Shown piece after piece: positions 42,781 to 52,631 of a stretch of 64,000 nucleotides of DNA. Within the stretch, counting starts at the first letter, position 1. Each line of letters begins with the position of its first letter. Source of the DNA: an uncultured Pelagibacteraceae bacterium (GTDB lineage: Bacteria > Pseudomonadota > Alphaproteobacteria > Pelagibacterales > Pelagibacteraceae). Made by a program: the position numbers and the translations under genes. The stretch spans positions 1 through 64,000 of the forward strand of contig CACKFV010000002.1 of the NCBI GenBank assembly GCA_902599605.1. Direction: 5' to 3'. Below the pieces are notes generated by a model that worked only from the letters and a program-made list of their open reading frames with translations, had not been told where the DNA came from and did not search any database.

Positions 42781-42803
42781 TCCTATGCTTAAATTGCATA
42801 GGA
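42781..42803 (+). promoter_or_regulatory. Palindromic element upstream of glnA
   Basis: TCCTATGC (42781-42788) and GCATAGGA (42796-42803) form a perfect 8-bp inverted repeat around a 7-nt AT-rich centre, about 70 bp before the glnA ATG. It is either an operator for a nitrogen regulator or a small RNA hairpin in the leader. It does not fit the NtrC site spacing, and known glutamine riboswitch sequences were not seen. The rest of the gap (42742-42872) shows only AT-rich DNA and the glnA Shine-Dalgarno. Confidence 0.45.
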
Positions 42804-42872
42804 GATATTAATTATAAACGAGATCAAAATATATTTTTTTTTGGTAGTAATCCAGAAAATTAAAGGAGCATT

Positions 42873-44279
42873 ATGAGTTCAAACAATGTATTAAAAACTA
42901 TTAAAGATAAAGAAATTGAATACGTTGATTTAAGATTTACAGACCCTAGAGGTAAACTTCAACATGTAACTATGGATGCAAAAATCGTCGATGACGATAT
43001 GTTGAATGAAGGTATATTTTTTGATGGTTCTTCAATTGCCGGTTGGAAAGCAATTAATGAGTCAGATATGATATTAAAACCAGACTTAAGCAGAACTGTC
43101 GTAGATCCTTTTACCTCACATAATACACTTAATATATTTTGTGATATTTTAGATGCTATTAAAAAAGATCCCTATGAACGAGATCCAAGAGGAACAGCTA
43201 AAAAGGCTGAAGCGTATTTAAAACAATCAGGTATTGGAGATAAAGCGTTCTTCGGACCTGAAGCAGAATTCTTTGTGTTTGACGATGTTAAATACAAAAA
43301 TGATATGAATGAAACGGGATTTAAAATTGATAGTACAGAAGGTCCCTATAATACGGGCAAAGATTATCCAAATGGAAATATGGGGCATAGACCAGGAATT
43401 AAAGGTGGATATTTCCCAGTTCCCCCCGTTGATAGTGCTCAAGACATGAGAGGCGAATATTTAAAAGCTATGAGAGATATGGGTATTAAAGTTGAAAAAC
43501 ATCACCACGAGGTAGCACCTAGCCAACATGAATTAGGAATGTACTTTGGTACATTGGTAGACCAAGCAGATAACTTACAACTTTATAAATATGCAGTTCA
43601 CATGGTTTCTCACTCTTTTGGAAAAACAGCAACATTTATGCCTAAACCAGTTAAAGGTGATAACGGTTCTGGTATGCACGTACACCAATCTATTTGGAAA
43701 GGTGATAAAGCATTATTCTCTGGTGATAAATACGCTGGTCTTTCAGACTTAGCTTTAAATTATATTGGTGGAATATTAAAACACGCAAAAGCTATTAATG
43801 CATTTTCTAATGCAACTACTAACAGTTACAAAAGATTAATTCCGGGTTTTGAAGCTCCTGTTTTATTAGCTTACTCAGCAAGAAATAGATCTGCTTCGTG
43901 CAGAATACCAATTACGTTAAGCAAAAAAGCAGCTAGATGTGAAGTAAGATTTGGTGATGCTGCTGGTAATCCTTATTTAACTTTTGCAGCAATGTTAATG
44001 GCTGGACTTGATGGAATTAAAAATAAAATTGATCCAGGTAAATCTTTCGATAAAGATCTTTACGCATTATCAGAGTCTGAAGTTAAAAAAATACCAACAG
44101 TTTGTGGATCTTTAAGAGAAGCAATGGAGAGTTTAGATAAGGATAGAGATTTCTTAAAACAAGGAAACGTATTTACTGATGATCAAATTGATGCTTACAT
44201 TGCATTAAAATTTGAAGAGATACACAATTTCGAACACACACCACACCCTATAGAGTTCGATATGTATTACAGTTGCTAA
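42873..44279 (+). CDS. glnA: Glutamine synthetase type I
   Basis: The central ammonium-assimilating enzyme, a cytosolic dodecamer that joins ammonia to glutamate with ATP. Family marks are FDGSSIAGW, the metal-binding EAEFFVFD, the ATP loop [16 protein letters not shown] and NRSASCRIP. The late segment [11 protein letters not shown] carries a tyrosine at the position where type I-beta enzymes are adenylylated, so activity may be controlled by GlnE. Length (468) is standard. A strong Shine-Dalgarno (AAGGAG, 42863-42868) precedes ATG. No glnB gene adjoins it, unlike the usual alphaproteobacterial arrangement. Confidence 0.97.
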   Translation: MSSNNVLKTIKDKEIEYVDLRFTDPRGKLQHVTMDAKIVDDDMLNEGIFFDGSSIAGWKAINESDMILKPDLSRTVVDPFTSHNTLNIFCDILDAIKKDPYERDPRGTAKKAEAYLKQSGIGDKAFFGPEAEFFVFDDVKYKNDMNETGFKIDSTEGPYNTGKDYPNGNMGHRPGIKGGYFPVPPVDSAQDMRGEYLKAMRDMGIKVEKHHHEVAPSQHELGMYFGTLVDQADNLQLYKYAVHMVSHSFGKTATFMPKPVKGDNGSGMHVHQSIWKGDKALFSGDKYAGLSDLALNYIGGILKHAKAINAFSNATTNSYKRLIPGFEAPVLLAYSARNRSASCRIPITLSKKAARCEVRFGDAAGNPYLTFAAMLMAGLDGIKNKIDPGKSFDKDLYALSESEVKKIPTVCGSLREAMESLDKDRDFLKQGNVFTDDQIDAYIALKFEEIHNFEHTPHPIEFDMYYSC

Positions 44280-44501
44280 TTACTGATCAGTAGATGCAAT
44301 TTTGTCTTTGTTGGGACCTTTCTTTACGACATAATCTTGTGTCCCATTTGCACCTGCTTCAACAGATTTAATCAGATTTCTAAAAAAAGACTTTCTCTTT
44401 TCTTTTTTGTCCTCTGAATTAAGCAAGTTTTTAAATTCAAAAAGATTCATTAATAGGAAAATATCAAAGATATGCATTTTATGCAATGCAGATATGCTCA
44501 A
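44280..44501 (-). CDS. Small protein of unknown function after the SUF cluster
   Basis: An open frame of up to 73 residues. A shorter start at ATG 44450 gives 56 residues beginning NLFEFKNLLN and seems more natural, since the first 17 residues look untypical. The C-terminal part (EAGANGTQDYVVKKGPNKDK) is polar and acidic-basic mixed. It follows the SufA-like gene by 8 nt on the same strand and could be the last gene of the operon. No family recognised. Confidence 0.5.
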   Translation of the reverse strand: MSISALHKMHIFDIFLLMNLFEFKNLLNSEDKKEKRKSFFRNLIKSVEAGANGTQDYVVKKGPNKDKIASTDQ

Positions 44502-44509
44502 AATGGGAC

Positions 44510-44839
44510 TTATACTTTAAAGGACTCTCCACATCCACAACGCTCAGTTTCATTAGGATTATTGAACACAAAAGAAGAAGAAAACTCCTCCTCTTTAAAG
44601 TCCATTGTTGTACCTAACAAATACATAACAGCACCAGGATCTATAAATACCTTTACACCTTTTTCCTCAATCAATTCATCATTTGGGTTTTGAGATTTTG
44701 CATACTCCATTACATATGACATCCCAGCACATCCCCCACTCTTTACTCCAATTCTTACTCCTAAAGAAGTTTTATCGTTCGATAAAATTGACTTTATTCT
44801 GTCTGCTGCTTTATCACTAAGTTTAATGATCTGACTCAT
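44510..44839 (-). CDS. sufA: Fe-S cluster A-type carrier (SufA/IscA/ErpA family)
   Basis: A 109-residue carrier that delivers iron-sulfur clusters to target proteins. The three metal-binding cysteines are visible: GGCAGMSY (one) and CGCGESF (two) at the C-terminus. Length and motifs match SufA/IscA. It overlaps the SufT-like gene upstream by 4 nt, so it is part of the SUF operon. Whether it is SufA or ErpA in function cannot be told; context suggests SufA. Confidence 0.9.
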   Translation of the reverse strand: MSQIIKLSDKAADRIKSILSNDKTSLGVRIGVKSGGCAGMSYVMEYAKSQNPNDELIEEKGVKVFIDPGAVMYLLGTTMDFKEEEFSSSFVFNNPNETERCGCGESFKV

Positions 44840-45135
44840 AAATTTAATTCCAATTTTGCTGCCTCTGACATCATTGATTTATCCCATGGCGGTTCCCAAA
44901 CTAATTCTAATTTTGCATCCTTAACTTCCTTAATACCTTTAACGCTGTCTTCTACTTCTTTTGGTAAACTTTCAGCAACTGGACAATTTGGAGTAGTAAG
45001 TGTCATTTTAATTTCCACAATATTTTCTTTATCAACTTTAACATCGTATATTAAACCCAAATCATAAATATTTACCGGTATTTCAGGATCATAGATTTTC
45101 TTTATTTCTGCTATAACTTTATCTTTTAATTCCAT
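44836..45135 (-). CDS. sufT: SufT-like MIP18/DUF59 Fe-S assembly factor
   Basis: A 99-residue DUF59 protein that helps Fe-S cluster assembly or delivery. The family stretches IYDPEIPVNIYDLGLIYDV (about 14-32) and TLTTPNCPVAESLP with its cysteine (about 47-60) are clear. It lies between sufU and sufA with a 4-nt overlap. It lacks the N-terminal extension of longer SufT proteins. Confidence 0.9.
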   Translation of the reverse strand: MELKDKVIAEIKKIYDPEIPVNIYDLGLIYDVKVDKENIVEIKMTLTTPNCPVAESLPKEVEDSVKGIKEVKDAKLELVWEPPWDKSMMSEAAKLELNL

Positions 45136-45606
45136 CTAATCTTCCTTCTCAGTATTTACTTCTCCAGGTTTATTTGTCATTGCTGAAATTAAAGTATGCC
45201 ATGGTAATGTAGCACACTTAACTCTCATTGGATATTTTTTTACACCTGAAAGAGACATAAGTTTAGTCTTATCATCTTCGCTTATCAAATTTGACTCGAG
45301 ATCGGGATTATCTTTGATCATTTTTAAAAAGTCTTCTATTAATTCATTTACTTCTTTTTGATCTTTACCTTTCATTAATTCTGTCATTATTGAAGCTGAA
45401 GCCATCGATATTGCACATCCATGACCTTCAAATTTAATATCAGAAATTTTTTTATTTTCATCAACTTTAAGGTAAACATGAACTTTATCTCCACACAAAG
45501 GATTATGTCCTTTAGCGTCTTTATTAAAATTTTCAAACTTTCCCAAGTTCCTAGGATTTTTTCCATGATCTAGAATTATCTCTTGATATAAATCTTTTAA
45601 GTCCAT
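45136..45606 (-). CDS. sufU: SufU-type Fe-S scaffold/sulfur acceptor
   Basis: A 156-residue NifU-N/SufU family protein. Conserved metal-site cysteines are in NPLCGDKVHV (about 35-44), GHGCAISMAS and KCATLPWHTL (about 128-137), with an intervening SufU-specific insertion. It accepts sulfur from SufS in SUF systems that lack SufE. It starts immediately after SufS with adjacent or overlapping codons, and is followed by sufT. Confidence 0.92.
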   Translation of the reverse strand: MDLKDLYQEIILDHGKNPRNLGKFENFNKDAKGHNPLCGDKVHVYLKVDENKKISDIKFEGHGCAISMASASIMTELMKGKDQKEVNELIEDFLKMIKDNPDLESNLISEDDKTKLMSLSGVKKYPMRVKCATLPWHTLISAMTNKPGEVNTEKED

Positions 45607-46823
45607 TATGAATTAAATATTTTTATACATTTGTTAATTGAGCTGTTTAATTGATCGAGATCATCTTTGGTATTGTAAACACCTAAAGATGCTCTAGCTG
45701 TAGCTGCTAATCCTAATTTTTCATGAAGGATTTGACAACAATGGTGTCCAGCTCTTATTGCAACACCATCTTCATCAAGTATAGTTGCTATATCGTGTGG
45801 ATGAACTCCATCTAATGTAAATGATAAAACTGACCCTTTGTTTTTTGGACTACCAATAAGTTTAACTGAATTATTTTTTCTTAAAATTTCTTCGCCGTAT
45901 TTTGTCAATTCTCTCTCATGTTCTTCAATTTTTTCTATACCAAGTTTGTTTATGAAATTAATTGACTCACCGAAAGCAATCACTTGTGCAGTTGCCATTG
46001 TACCTGCTTCATATTTATTAGGAAGATCTCCAAAAGTAATTCCTTCTTTTTTTACTTCACCAATCATTCCTCCACCGCCTTGGTAAGGTGGTAACTCTTC
46101 TAGCCATTTTTTTTTAGCATACAAAACACCAAGACCAGTAGGTCCATACATTTTATGGCAGGATATTGCGTAAAAATCACAATCAAGATCTTGCATATCT
46201 AATTTTAAATGTGGTGCTCCCTGACAACCATCAACAAGAACGGGGATATTTTTTGAGTGAGCTAATTGAATAATTTCTTTGATAGGAAGAATTGCGCCTG
46301 TAACATTAGATAGATGAGTGATAGCCAAAATTTTTGTCTTAGGGGTAATTTTTTTTTCAATACTTTCAATACTAATATCACCGTTCTCATCTACATCTGC
46401 AAAATTAATCTTAACACCTTTTGATTTTCTTAGATAATGCCAAGGAACATAGTTTGAATGGTGTTCTAATTCTGTAATTAAAATTTCATCACCTTCTTTT
46501 AAATATTTTTGACCGAAAGTATTTGCTACTAAATTTATTGCCTCAGTTGCACCTTTTGTGAAAACTATCTCGTTTGGATCTTTTGCATTTATATATTTTT
46601 GAACTAAAACCCTTGTATTCTCATATAAATTCGTTGCTGCAACAGCTAAGTAATGAACGCTACGACCCACATTTGAAAATTCTTTAGTATAAAAATCATA
46701 AATTCTATCTACAACAACTTTAGGTTTTTGAGATGAATTAGCACTATCTAAATAAACTAGATCATTATTATGAACTTTATTATCGAATATTGGAAATTCT
46801 TTTTTGATATCTTTAATATTCAT
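45606..46823 (-). CDS. sufS: Cysteine desulfurase SufS
   Basis: A PLP enzyme that releases sulfur from cysteine as a persulfide for cluster assembly. The PLP lysine is in SCHKMYGPTGLG (about 223-234), and the active-site cysteine is in RAGHHCCQILHE (about 357-368). Length (405) is standard for group II desulfurases. It overlaps sufD by 11 nt and sufU by one base. Confidence 0.95.
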   Translation of the reverse strand: MNIKDIKKEFPIFDNKVHNNDLVYLDSANSSQKPKVVVDRIYDFYTKEFSNVGRSVHYLAVAATNLYENTRVLVQKYINAKDPNEIVFTKGATEAINLVANTFGQKYLKEGDEILITELEHHSNYVPWHYLRKSKGVKINFADVDENGDISIESIEKKITPKTKILAITHLSNVTGAILPIKEIIQLAHSKNIPVLVDGCQGAPHLKLDMQDLDCDFYAISCHKMYGPTGLGVLYAKKKWLEELPPYQGGGGMIGEVKKEGITFGDLPNKYEAGTMATAQVIAFGESINFINKLGIEKIEEHERELTKYGEEILRKNNSVKLIGSPKNKGSVLSFTLDGVHPHDIATILDEDGVAIRAGHHCCQILHEKLGLAATARASLGVYNTKDDLDQLNSSINKCIKIFNS

Positions 46824-48063
46824 TTTTTAATCCATATAAATTTTTAATAAGTTTTTTAATTGGTTCATCAGTTATTTGATTAATTACTTCCACAAGAAAA
46901 CCATTTATTAATAATTCTCTTGCCTCTTTGTAACTAAGGCCTCTAGACATCAAATAAAATATTGAATTTTCGTCTAAACTTCCTGAAGCAGATCCATGTG
47001 AACATTTTACATCATCTGCATAAATCTCTAACTCAGGCTTTGCGTTGAATTCAGTTGTCTCATCAACTAGTATTGCTTTACTTAATTGATAGCCATCTGT
47101 TTTTTGTGCCTTTGAATCTACATATATTTTTCCTTGATACACTGATACAGATTTATTTTCTAAAACACTTTTCACTAACTGATAGCTTTTTGTATTTTCA
47201 ACCAAATGATTGATTTTTGCTTTAATCTCATGGTGTTTATCTTTATCTAATGAAAAAATACCATTTACGAAAGCTGAAGAATATTCTCCTTTTAAATCAC
47301 ACGTGATTTCATTTTTTGAGAAAGTTGACCCTTTAGATAAGTAGAACGTCTCTGAAACACTATTAGAAGATTGTTTAATGTTATTAAACATATATCTAAT
47401 ATTATTATTTTCAAACTGATCAATTTTATAGTTTTTTAAAACTGAATTTTTTTCTAAAGAAAAATTATAAAAGATATTTATAAAATTTTTATTTGCTTTA
47501 TCTTTCACGAGGTCAATCATTTTTAAAGAACTATTTTCTTCTAACTCAAAGTTAATTTTCAAATTTATGTTTTGTGATGTAACTTTATTGTTGGATATGT
47601 GGTAAATTATAAGAGGGTGTTTAATTTGGTAATTTTTCTTAATTAATAATTTATAACTTTTGTTTGCTAGAGCATTATTTAAATTTATCAAAGAATTTTC
47701 TACTGATCGTTGCTCTATATCATTTTGATTGTCTAAAAACTCAATTTTACTTTTTTCCTCAGATCTAAAATCAGTCTGTACTAGTTGGCCATTTATAAAA
47801 ATCAATTTGTTATGTTTGATTTCACTAACCAAGACATCTTCATCTACATCAGTCTCATTTGATTGAGCATTGTAAAAACTTAATTCTCCAATTTCTTTTT
47901 TAATAATTTGATTGATATCTGAAAATTTCCAATCCTCAATCTTCCTATTTGGAAAACCTTGTTTTGAGAATTCCATTGCATTAAGATTTTTGAAAGCAAT
48001 TTCTTTTTCAGATAAATTGCTTTCTTTTAATGTTTTTTCAAAGTCTGTTTTAAAATTTTCCAT
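46813..48063 (-). CDS. sufD: SufD, SUF complex subunit
   Basis: Part of the SufBCD cluster-assembly complex. The C-terminal beta-helix domain has the family pattern VKCSHGSASGSLDENSIFYL (about 350-370), followed by the MSRGLSYKEARELLINGF ending. Its N-terminal region (about 1-130) is more variable, as usual. It begins one base after the sufC stop and overlaps sufS by 11 nt. Confidence 0.92.
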   Translation of the reverse strand: MENFKTDFEKTLKESNLSEKEIAFKNLNAMEFSKQGFPNRKIEDWKFSDINQIIKKEIGELSFYNAQSNETDVDEDVLVSEIKHNKLIFINGQLVQTDFRSEEKSKIEFLDNQNDIEQRSVENSLINLNNALANKSYKLLIKKNYQIKHPLIIYHISNNKVTSQNINLKINFELEENSSLKMIDLVKDKANKNFINIFYNFSLEKNSVLKNYKIDQFENNNIRYMFNNIKQSSNSVSETFYLSKGSTFSKNEITCDLKGEYSSAFVNGIFSLDKDKHHEIKAKINHLVENTKSYQLVKSVLENKSVSVYQGKIYVDSKAQKTDGYQLSKAILVDETTEFNAKPELEIYADDVKCSHGSASGSLDENSIFYLMSRGLSYKEARELLINGFLVEVINQITDEPIKKLIKNLYGLKNEY

Positions 48064-48797
48064 TAGTTTATGTTTTCATAACCTTTCTTTTCTAGCTCTA
48101 ACGCCAACTCTGGTCCTCCTGATTTGACCACTTTACCATTCATTAAAACATGAACAAAATCTGGTTTTATATAATTAAGTAATCTTTGATAGTGGGTTAT
48201 AATTAAAAAAGAATTATCTTTTTTTCTTAATGAGTTGACACCATCTGCAACAATTTTTAATGCATCAATATCGAGTCCTGAATCTGTTTCATCTAAAATT
48301 GATAATTTTGGTTCTAAGATAGACATTTGTAAAATTTCATTCTTCTTCTTTTCTCCACCAGAAAAACCAACATTAAGTTGTCTGCTAAGTTTATCTTCAT
48401 CAAACTTAAGATTTTTGGCTTTTTCTTTCACTAATTTGAGAAACTCTAATGCGTCTAATTCTTTTTCGCCACGGGCCTTTTTAATAGCGTTTAAAGAAGT
48501 TTTTAAAAAGATGTTTGTATTTACTCCAGGAATTTCTAGAGGATATTGAAAAGCTAAAAATATTCCTTTGTGTGCTCTTTCCTCTGTTTCAAGATCAAAA
48601 AGATTTTTATTTTCAAATAAAATATCCCCAGTTACATCATACCCTTTTTTTCCAGATAAAATATTAGACAGCGTGCTTTTTCCTGATCCATTTGGGCCCA
48701 TGATTGCATGAACTTCTCCGGGTTTGATCTCAAGAGAGAAGCCATTTAAAATTGATTTATCCTCAATTTTTGCATTAAGGTTATTGATCTTTAACAT
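48063..48797 (-). CDS. sufC: SufC, SUF complex ATPase
   Basis: The ABC-type ATPase that drives SufBCD. Walker A is GPNGSGKST, the signature is [12 protein letters not shown], and Walker B is [13 protein letters not shown] with the SUF-typical D-loop. Length (244) is standard. It shares one base with both the sufB stop and the sufD start, so the three are tightly coupled. Confidence 0.95.
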   Translation of the reverse strand: MLKINNLNAKIEDKSILNGFSLEIKPGEVHAIMGPNGSGKSTLSNILSGKKGYDVTGDILFENKNLFDLETEERAHKGIFLAFQYPLEIPGVNTNIFLKTSLNAIKKARGEKELDALEFLKLVKEKAKNLKFDEDKLSRQLNVGFSGGEKKKNEILQMSILEPKLSILDETDSGLDIDALKIVADGVNSLRKKDNSFLIITHYQRLLNYIKPDFVHVLMNGKVVKSGGPELALELEKKGYENIN

Positions 48798-50233
48798 TAA
48801 CCAACACTCCCCTCTAAACTAATACCAACAAGTTTTTGAGCTTCTACTGCAAATTCCATTGGCAATTGTTGAAGAACTTCTTTACAAAAACCATTTACAA
48901 TCAAACTTACTGCTTCTTCAGAATTAAGTCCTCTTTGTTGGCAATAATGTAATTGTTCATCACTTATTTTTGATGTCGTCGCTTCATGGGCAATATTAGA
49001 ATTAGAGTTTTTATTTTTTATATAAGGAATTGTATGTGCACCACATTTATTTCCCATAAGCAATGAATCACACTGAGTATAATTGCTAGAGTTCTCTGAT
49101 TTTGGCGAAATATCAACTAGCCCTCTGTAAGTCATGTCAGAAAAACCTGCACTAATACCTTTTGATATAATCTTACTTTTTGTATTTTTTCCTAAATGAA
49201 TCATCTTAGTTCCTGTGTCAGCTTTTTGATGATTGTTTGTAATTGCTATTGAATAAAATTCTCCAACTGAGTTATCGCCTTGCAATATACAGCTTGGATA
49301 CTTCCAAGTGATAGCTGATCCAGTTTCAACTTGTGTCCAAGAAATTTTAGAATTTTTACCTTTGCATAACCCTCTTTTGGTTACAAAATTATAAATTCCA
49401 CCTTTTCCATCTTTATCTCCTGGATACCAGTTTTGAACAGTTGAATATTTTATTTCTGCATCATCTAACGCAATCAATTCAACATTTGCTGCGTGTAACT
49501 GATTTTCATCTCTCATCGGCGCAGTACATCCTTCTAAATAACTTACGTAACTTCCTTTATCCGCAATTATAAGCGTTCTCTCGAACTGACCTGTGTCAGA
49601 AGCATTAATTCTAAAATATGTTGAAAGCTCCATCGGGCATCTCACACCTGGTGGGATATAAACAAATGACCCATCAGTGAAAACTGCTGAGTTTAATGTT
49701 GCAAAGTAATGATCTGTAATGGGTATTACTGAACCTAAATATTTTTTTACTAAATCAGGATGTTTCTGAATTGCTTCAGAGATAGAACAAAAAATAATTC
49801 CTTTCTCAGTTAATGTATCCTTAAAAGTCGTAGCTACAGAAACGGAGTCAAACACTGCATCAACAGCTATACCGTTTAATCTTTTCTGTTCATTTAACGG
49901 AATACCAAGCTTATTATAAGTCTCAATAAGTTTTGGATCCAACTCATCTAAACTTTTTGGTTTTTCTTTAAAACTTTTGGGCGCAGAATAATAATATAAG
50001 TCCTGATAATCAATTTTAGGATATTTTGGTTTCTGCCAGTTTGGCTCTTTTAAAACTTTAACTCTGTTGTAAGCTTTTAATCTCCAATCTAACAGCCACT
50101 TAGGTTCTTTTTTAATATTAGATATAAATTTAATTACATCTTCATTTAAACCTTTAGGAGCTTTAAAGTTTTCAATATCAGTTGAAAATCCGTATTTATA
50201 ATCTTTTAATTTTTCGAGTTCTTTTTCTCTCAT
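48797..50233 (-). CDS. sufB: SufB, SUF complex scaffold subunit
   Basis: The scaffold on which SUF builds the cluster. The C-terminal beta-helix holds conserved cysteine and glutamate positions in [12 protein letters not shown] and [12 protein letters not shown], and the family start [20 protein letters not shown] is clear. Length (478) is normal. It follows iscR directly, sharing one base with its stop region. Confidence 0.95.
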   Translation of the reverse strand: MREKELEKLKDYKYGFSTDIENFKAPKGLNEDVIKFISNIKKEPKWLLDWRLKAYNRVKVLKEPNWQKPKYPKIDYQDLYYYSAPKSFKEKPKSLDELDPKLIETYNKLGIPLNEQKRLNGIAVDAVFDSVSVATTFKDTLTEKGIIFCSISEAIQKHPDLVKKYLGSVIPITDHYFATLNSAVFTDGSFVYIPPGVRCPMELSTYFRINASDTGQFERTLIIADKGSYVSYLEGCTAPMRDENQLHAANVELIALDDAEIKYSTVQNWYPGDKDGKGGIYNFVTKRGLCKGKNSKISWTQVETGSAITWKYPSCILQGDNSVGEFYSIAITNNHQKADTGTKMIHLGKNTKSKIISKGISAGFSDMTYRGLVDISPKSENSSNYTQCDSLLMGNKCGAHTIPYIKNKNSNSNIAHEATTSKISDEQLHYCQQRGLNSEEAVSLIVNGFCKEVLQQLPMEFAVEAQKLVGISLEGSVG

Positions 50234-50655
50234 TAATTTCTGCTTTCTTTTCTCTTTACTAAATCACCCAATTTTTTATTCTCAAAAAATGAGTTAATAT
50301 GTAAGTCAAGTTCATCCCACAAGTTGTGAGTTAGGCATTTTGAAGATTTTCCATTACAACCTTTTTTTGATTCTTTCTTACATCCAACTGTTTTGACTTT
50401 TTCATCCAAAGCATAAAAAATATCTGAAATTTTCAGGTCATTAATATTTTTAGATATAATATAACCACCATTTGTGCCTCTCACACTTTTAACAATATTA
50501 TTTTTTTTTAATCTTAAAAAAATTTGTTCTAAATAAAGTAAAGATATACTTTGTCTAAGAGATATATCTCTTAAACTAACTGGGTTTTTCCCATCAAACC
50601 TTGCCATGTCAGCAAGTGCCATTACAGCATATCGTGATTTAGTATTTAGCTTCAT
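50233..50655 (-). CDS. iscR: Rrf2-family regulator IscR
   Basis: A 140-residue transcription factor that senses Fe-S status and represses the suf operon when it carries a cluster. The N-terminal winged-helix ([18 protein letters not shown]) is classic Rrf2, and three cysteines for the [2Fe-2S] cluster are in [18 protein letters not shown] (about 95-112). I start it at 50655; a longer frame to 50787 adds 44 residues with no Rrf2 match and would cover the operator. It lies first in the operon with sufB. Confidence 0.93.
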   Translation of the reverse strand: MKLNTKSRYAVMALADMARFDGKNPVSLRDISLRQSISLLYLEQIFLRLKKNNIVKSVRGTNGGYIISKNINDLKISDIFYALDEKVKTVGCKKESKKGCNGKSSKCLTHNLWDELDLHINSFFENKKLGDLVKRKESRN

Positions 50656-50679
50656 AATCCGCAATATATGGGACTTATA

Positions 50680-50704
50680 TATATACCCGACTAAAATAGT
50701 CAAG
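50680..50704 (-). promoter_or_regulatory. suf promoter with IscR-type operator
   Basis: On the minus strand there is TTGACT as -35, then the perfect palindrome GACTATTTTAGTC (50689-50701), then GGGTATATATATAAG with a -10 candidate about 16-17 bp later. The site matches the general alphaproteobacterial IscR/SUF box style (GACT-N-AGTC followed by GGGTAT). It is just upstream of iscR, which suggests autoregulation of the whole suf operon by IscR. Confidence 0.75.
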
Positions 50705-50789
50705 ATTACACTAAAGAAAAAGACTCGCAAATTGACACTGCAATATGATAAATAAAGTTTTTTAGTGAGAATAATAATCATTAACAAAC

Positions 50790-51446
50790 ATGGAAAATAA
50801 AATTTTAGAAATCTTCATACCTGGACCTGCAGGAAGATTAGAAGCAAAATATTTTAAAAGTCAGAAAATTACATCTCCAATAGCTTTAGTTCTTCAACCT
50901 CATCCGCAATACGGTGGCACGATGAATAATAAAGTTGTTGTAGATACTTTTCATGCTTTTATGGATAACGGTTTTTCAGTTTGTAGAGTAAATTTTAGAG
51001 GAGTGGGCAAAAGTGATGGGGAGTTTGATAATGGTCAAGGTGAACTAGCTGATGCTGCAGCTGCACTTGATTGGTTAGAAAGAGAAAATTTTGACAATTC
51101 TCAATGTTGGGTTGCTGGTTTTTCTTTTGGATCTTTGATCTCCATGCAGTTGCTTATGAGACGTCCTGAAATCAACAGATTTATATCTATATCTCCACAA
51201 CCTAATGTTTATGATTTTTCTTTTTTATCTCCGTGTCCTACCTCGGGGCTAATGGTTTATGGAAAAAAAGATGAGCTGGTGCCTAAAGAATATATTAATG
51301 AACTTGATAAAAGACTGGCGTCTCAAAAAGGAATTAAAGTTGAATTTGAGTCTGTGCCTGATGCAAATCACTTTTTTACAAAATCTGAGGAAAATTTAAA
51401 AAAGGTTTTGGATAAATATATTAAAAAAGAGTCTGCCTTATATTAA
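50790..51446 (+). CDS. Alpha/beta hydrolase
   Basis: A 218-residue cytosolic serine hydrolase-fold protein. The nucleophile elbow is WVAGFSFGSLIS (GFSFG, about 108-112), with an upstream NFRGVGKSDG oxyanion region and a late DANHFF histidine. It is similar to the YwfM/dienelactone-like hydrolases often of unknown substrate. It is divergent from iscR by 134 bp and converges with anmK. Confidence 0.85.
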   Translation: MENKILEIFIPGPAGRLEAKYFKSQKITSPIALVLQPHPQYGGTMNNKVVVDTFHAFMDNGFSVCRVNFRGVGKSDGEFDNGQGELADAAAALDWLERENFDNSQCWVAGFSFGSLISMQLLMRRPEINRFISISPQPNVYDFSFLSPCPTSGLMVYGKKDELVPKEYINELDKRLASQKGIKVEFESVPDANHFFTKSEENLKKVLDKYIKKESALY

Positions 51447-52570
51447 AAATTTTTTACAACTTCGCCACCTGTAGTAGGACTTTTACATCCTGTAGTATCA
51501 GGAAAGGAAATTGGCAAATCTAAAAAACTTCTAATCGCTAAAAATGCAAAGGCTTGAGACTCTACATAGTCTCCATCAATTCCAAAATCATCTATTGGTA
51601 CAATTAACTGGTTTTTTGATATTCTAGACTTTATATTTTGAATTAAAGATTTATTCTTTCTTCCTCCTCCTGAAACCAAAACCTTACATGACTTTTTTAT
51701 TTTTTCACTTAACATAGAAATTAAACCACCTCCGATTATTGTCCCAGATAATTCTGTTAAAGTTGCAGCACCATCTTCAAAACTTACACCTCTTAAAAAG
51801 TTTATGTCAAAATCTTTAGTATCAAAGGAAAGTCTATTCTTATCAGGTCTATTATCAAAATTATCTAGAGCTTGATTTAACATCAAATCATTTGTTTTAC
51901 CCATTGCTGCATGAGCGCCATTTTCATCAAAATTTCCTTTATTGTTTTTTCTAACCCATGCATCAATTAAACAATTTCCTGGTCCTAAATCTCTGCTTTT
52001 GAGATTATTTTGGTCATAATCCTCAATTATTGTAACATTAGAAATTCCGCCAATGTTCAATATACATACAGGTAATTCAATTTTATTTTGTTTTACTAAT
52101 ACATTATGAAAAATAGGGGCTAGTGGTGCTCCTTCACCACCATTTTGAATATCTTTTTGTCTAAAATCATAAACAACAGTAGTCCTTGTTAGATGTGATA
52201 AAAGTTTACCATCTCCTATCTGTCTAGAGATTTTCTTAGATGGATCGTGAAATATTGTTTGGCCATGAAAACCTATAAAATCAATTTTTATCTTTGTATT
52301 TTTAAATATGTCCATTACTACTTTTGAGTGAAAAATAGTCAATTCTCTCTCCAAAGCTTTTAGCTCACTCGAATATGTTTCAAGATCGGTGACAGTATTA
52401 ATTTTATCTTTGAGTGAGTGTATTTTTTGACTAAAGTTATTTTCATATTCAAAATACTTGTTAATTTCTACTTTATAATTTGAACTCCCGTCAGAATTTA
52501 TCAAAGATGCATCTACTCCATCTCCAGATGTACCACTCATTAATCCAAGGCTATAGTAATTTTTAGACAT
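51443..52570 (-). CDS. anmK: Anhydro-N-acetylmuramic acid kinase
   Basis: A kinase that phosphorylates anhydromuramic acid from recycled peptidoglycan, giving MurNAc-6-phosphate. The family start LGLMSGTSGDGVDASLI (about 8-24) is unmistakable, as are FHGQTIFH and the NIGGISNVT motif (about 173-181). Length (375) matches. It overlaps the alpha/beta hydrolase end by 4 nt and is divergent from tyrS. Confidence 0.95.
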   Translation of the reverse strand: MSKNYYSLGLMSGTSGDGVDASLINSDGSSNYKVEINKYFEYENNFSQKIHSLKDKINTVTDLETYSSELKALERELTIFHSKVVMDIFKNTKIKIDFIGFHGQTIFHDPSKKISRQIGDGKLLSHLTRTTVVYDFRQKDIQNGGEGAPLAPIFHNVLVKQNKIELPVCILNIGGISNVTIIEDYDQNNLKSRDLGPGNCLIDAWVRKNNKGNFDENGAHAAMGKTNDLMLNQALDNFDNRPDKNRLSFDTKDFDINFLRGVSFEDGAATLTELSGTIIGGGLISMLSEKIKKSCKVLVSGGGRKNKSLIQNIKSRISKNQLIVPIDDFGIDGDYVESQAFAFLAIRSFLDLPISFPDTTGCKSPTTGGEVVKNF

Positions 52571-52631
52571 AATATTTATTTTTTAATTAAGTTAATATAG
52601 GTATATTGAAACTGACTTATTTTATAAAAAA

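Noticed and set aside
42742..42872. Glutamine riboswitch in the glnA leader
   Set aside because: No conserved glnA or downstream-peptide motif sequence was seen; only a simple inverted repeat is present.
50656..50787. Longer N-terminal reading of IscR (44 extra residues)
   Set aside because: The added part has no Rrf2 resemblance and would cover the IscR-type promoter; the ATG at 50655 gives the standard protein.
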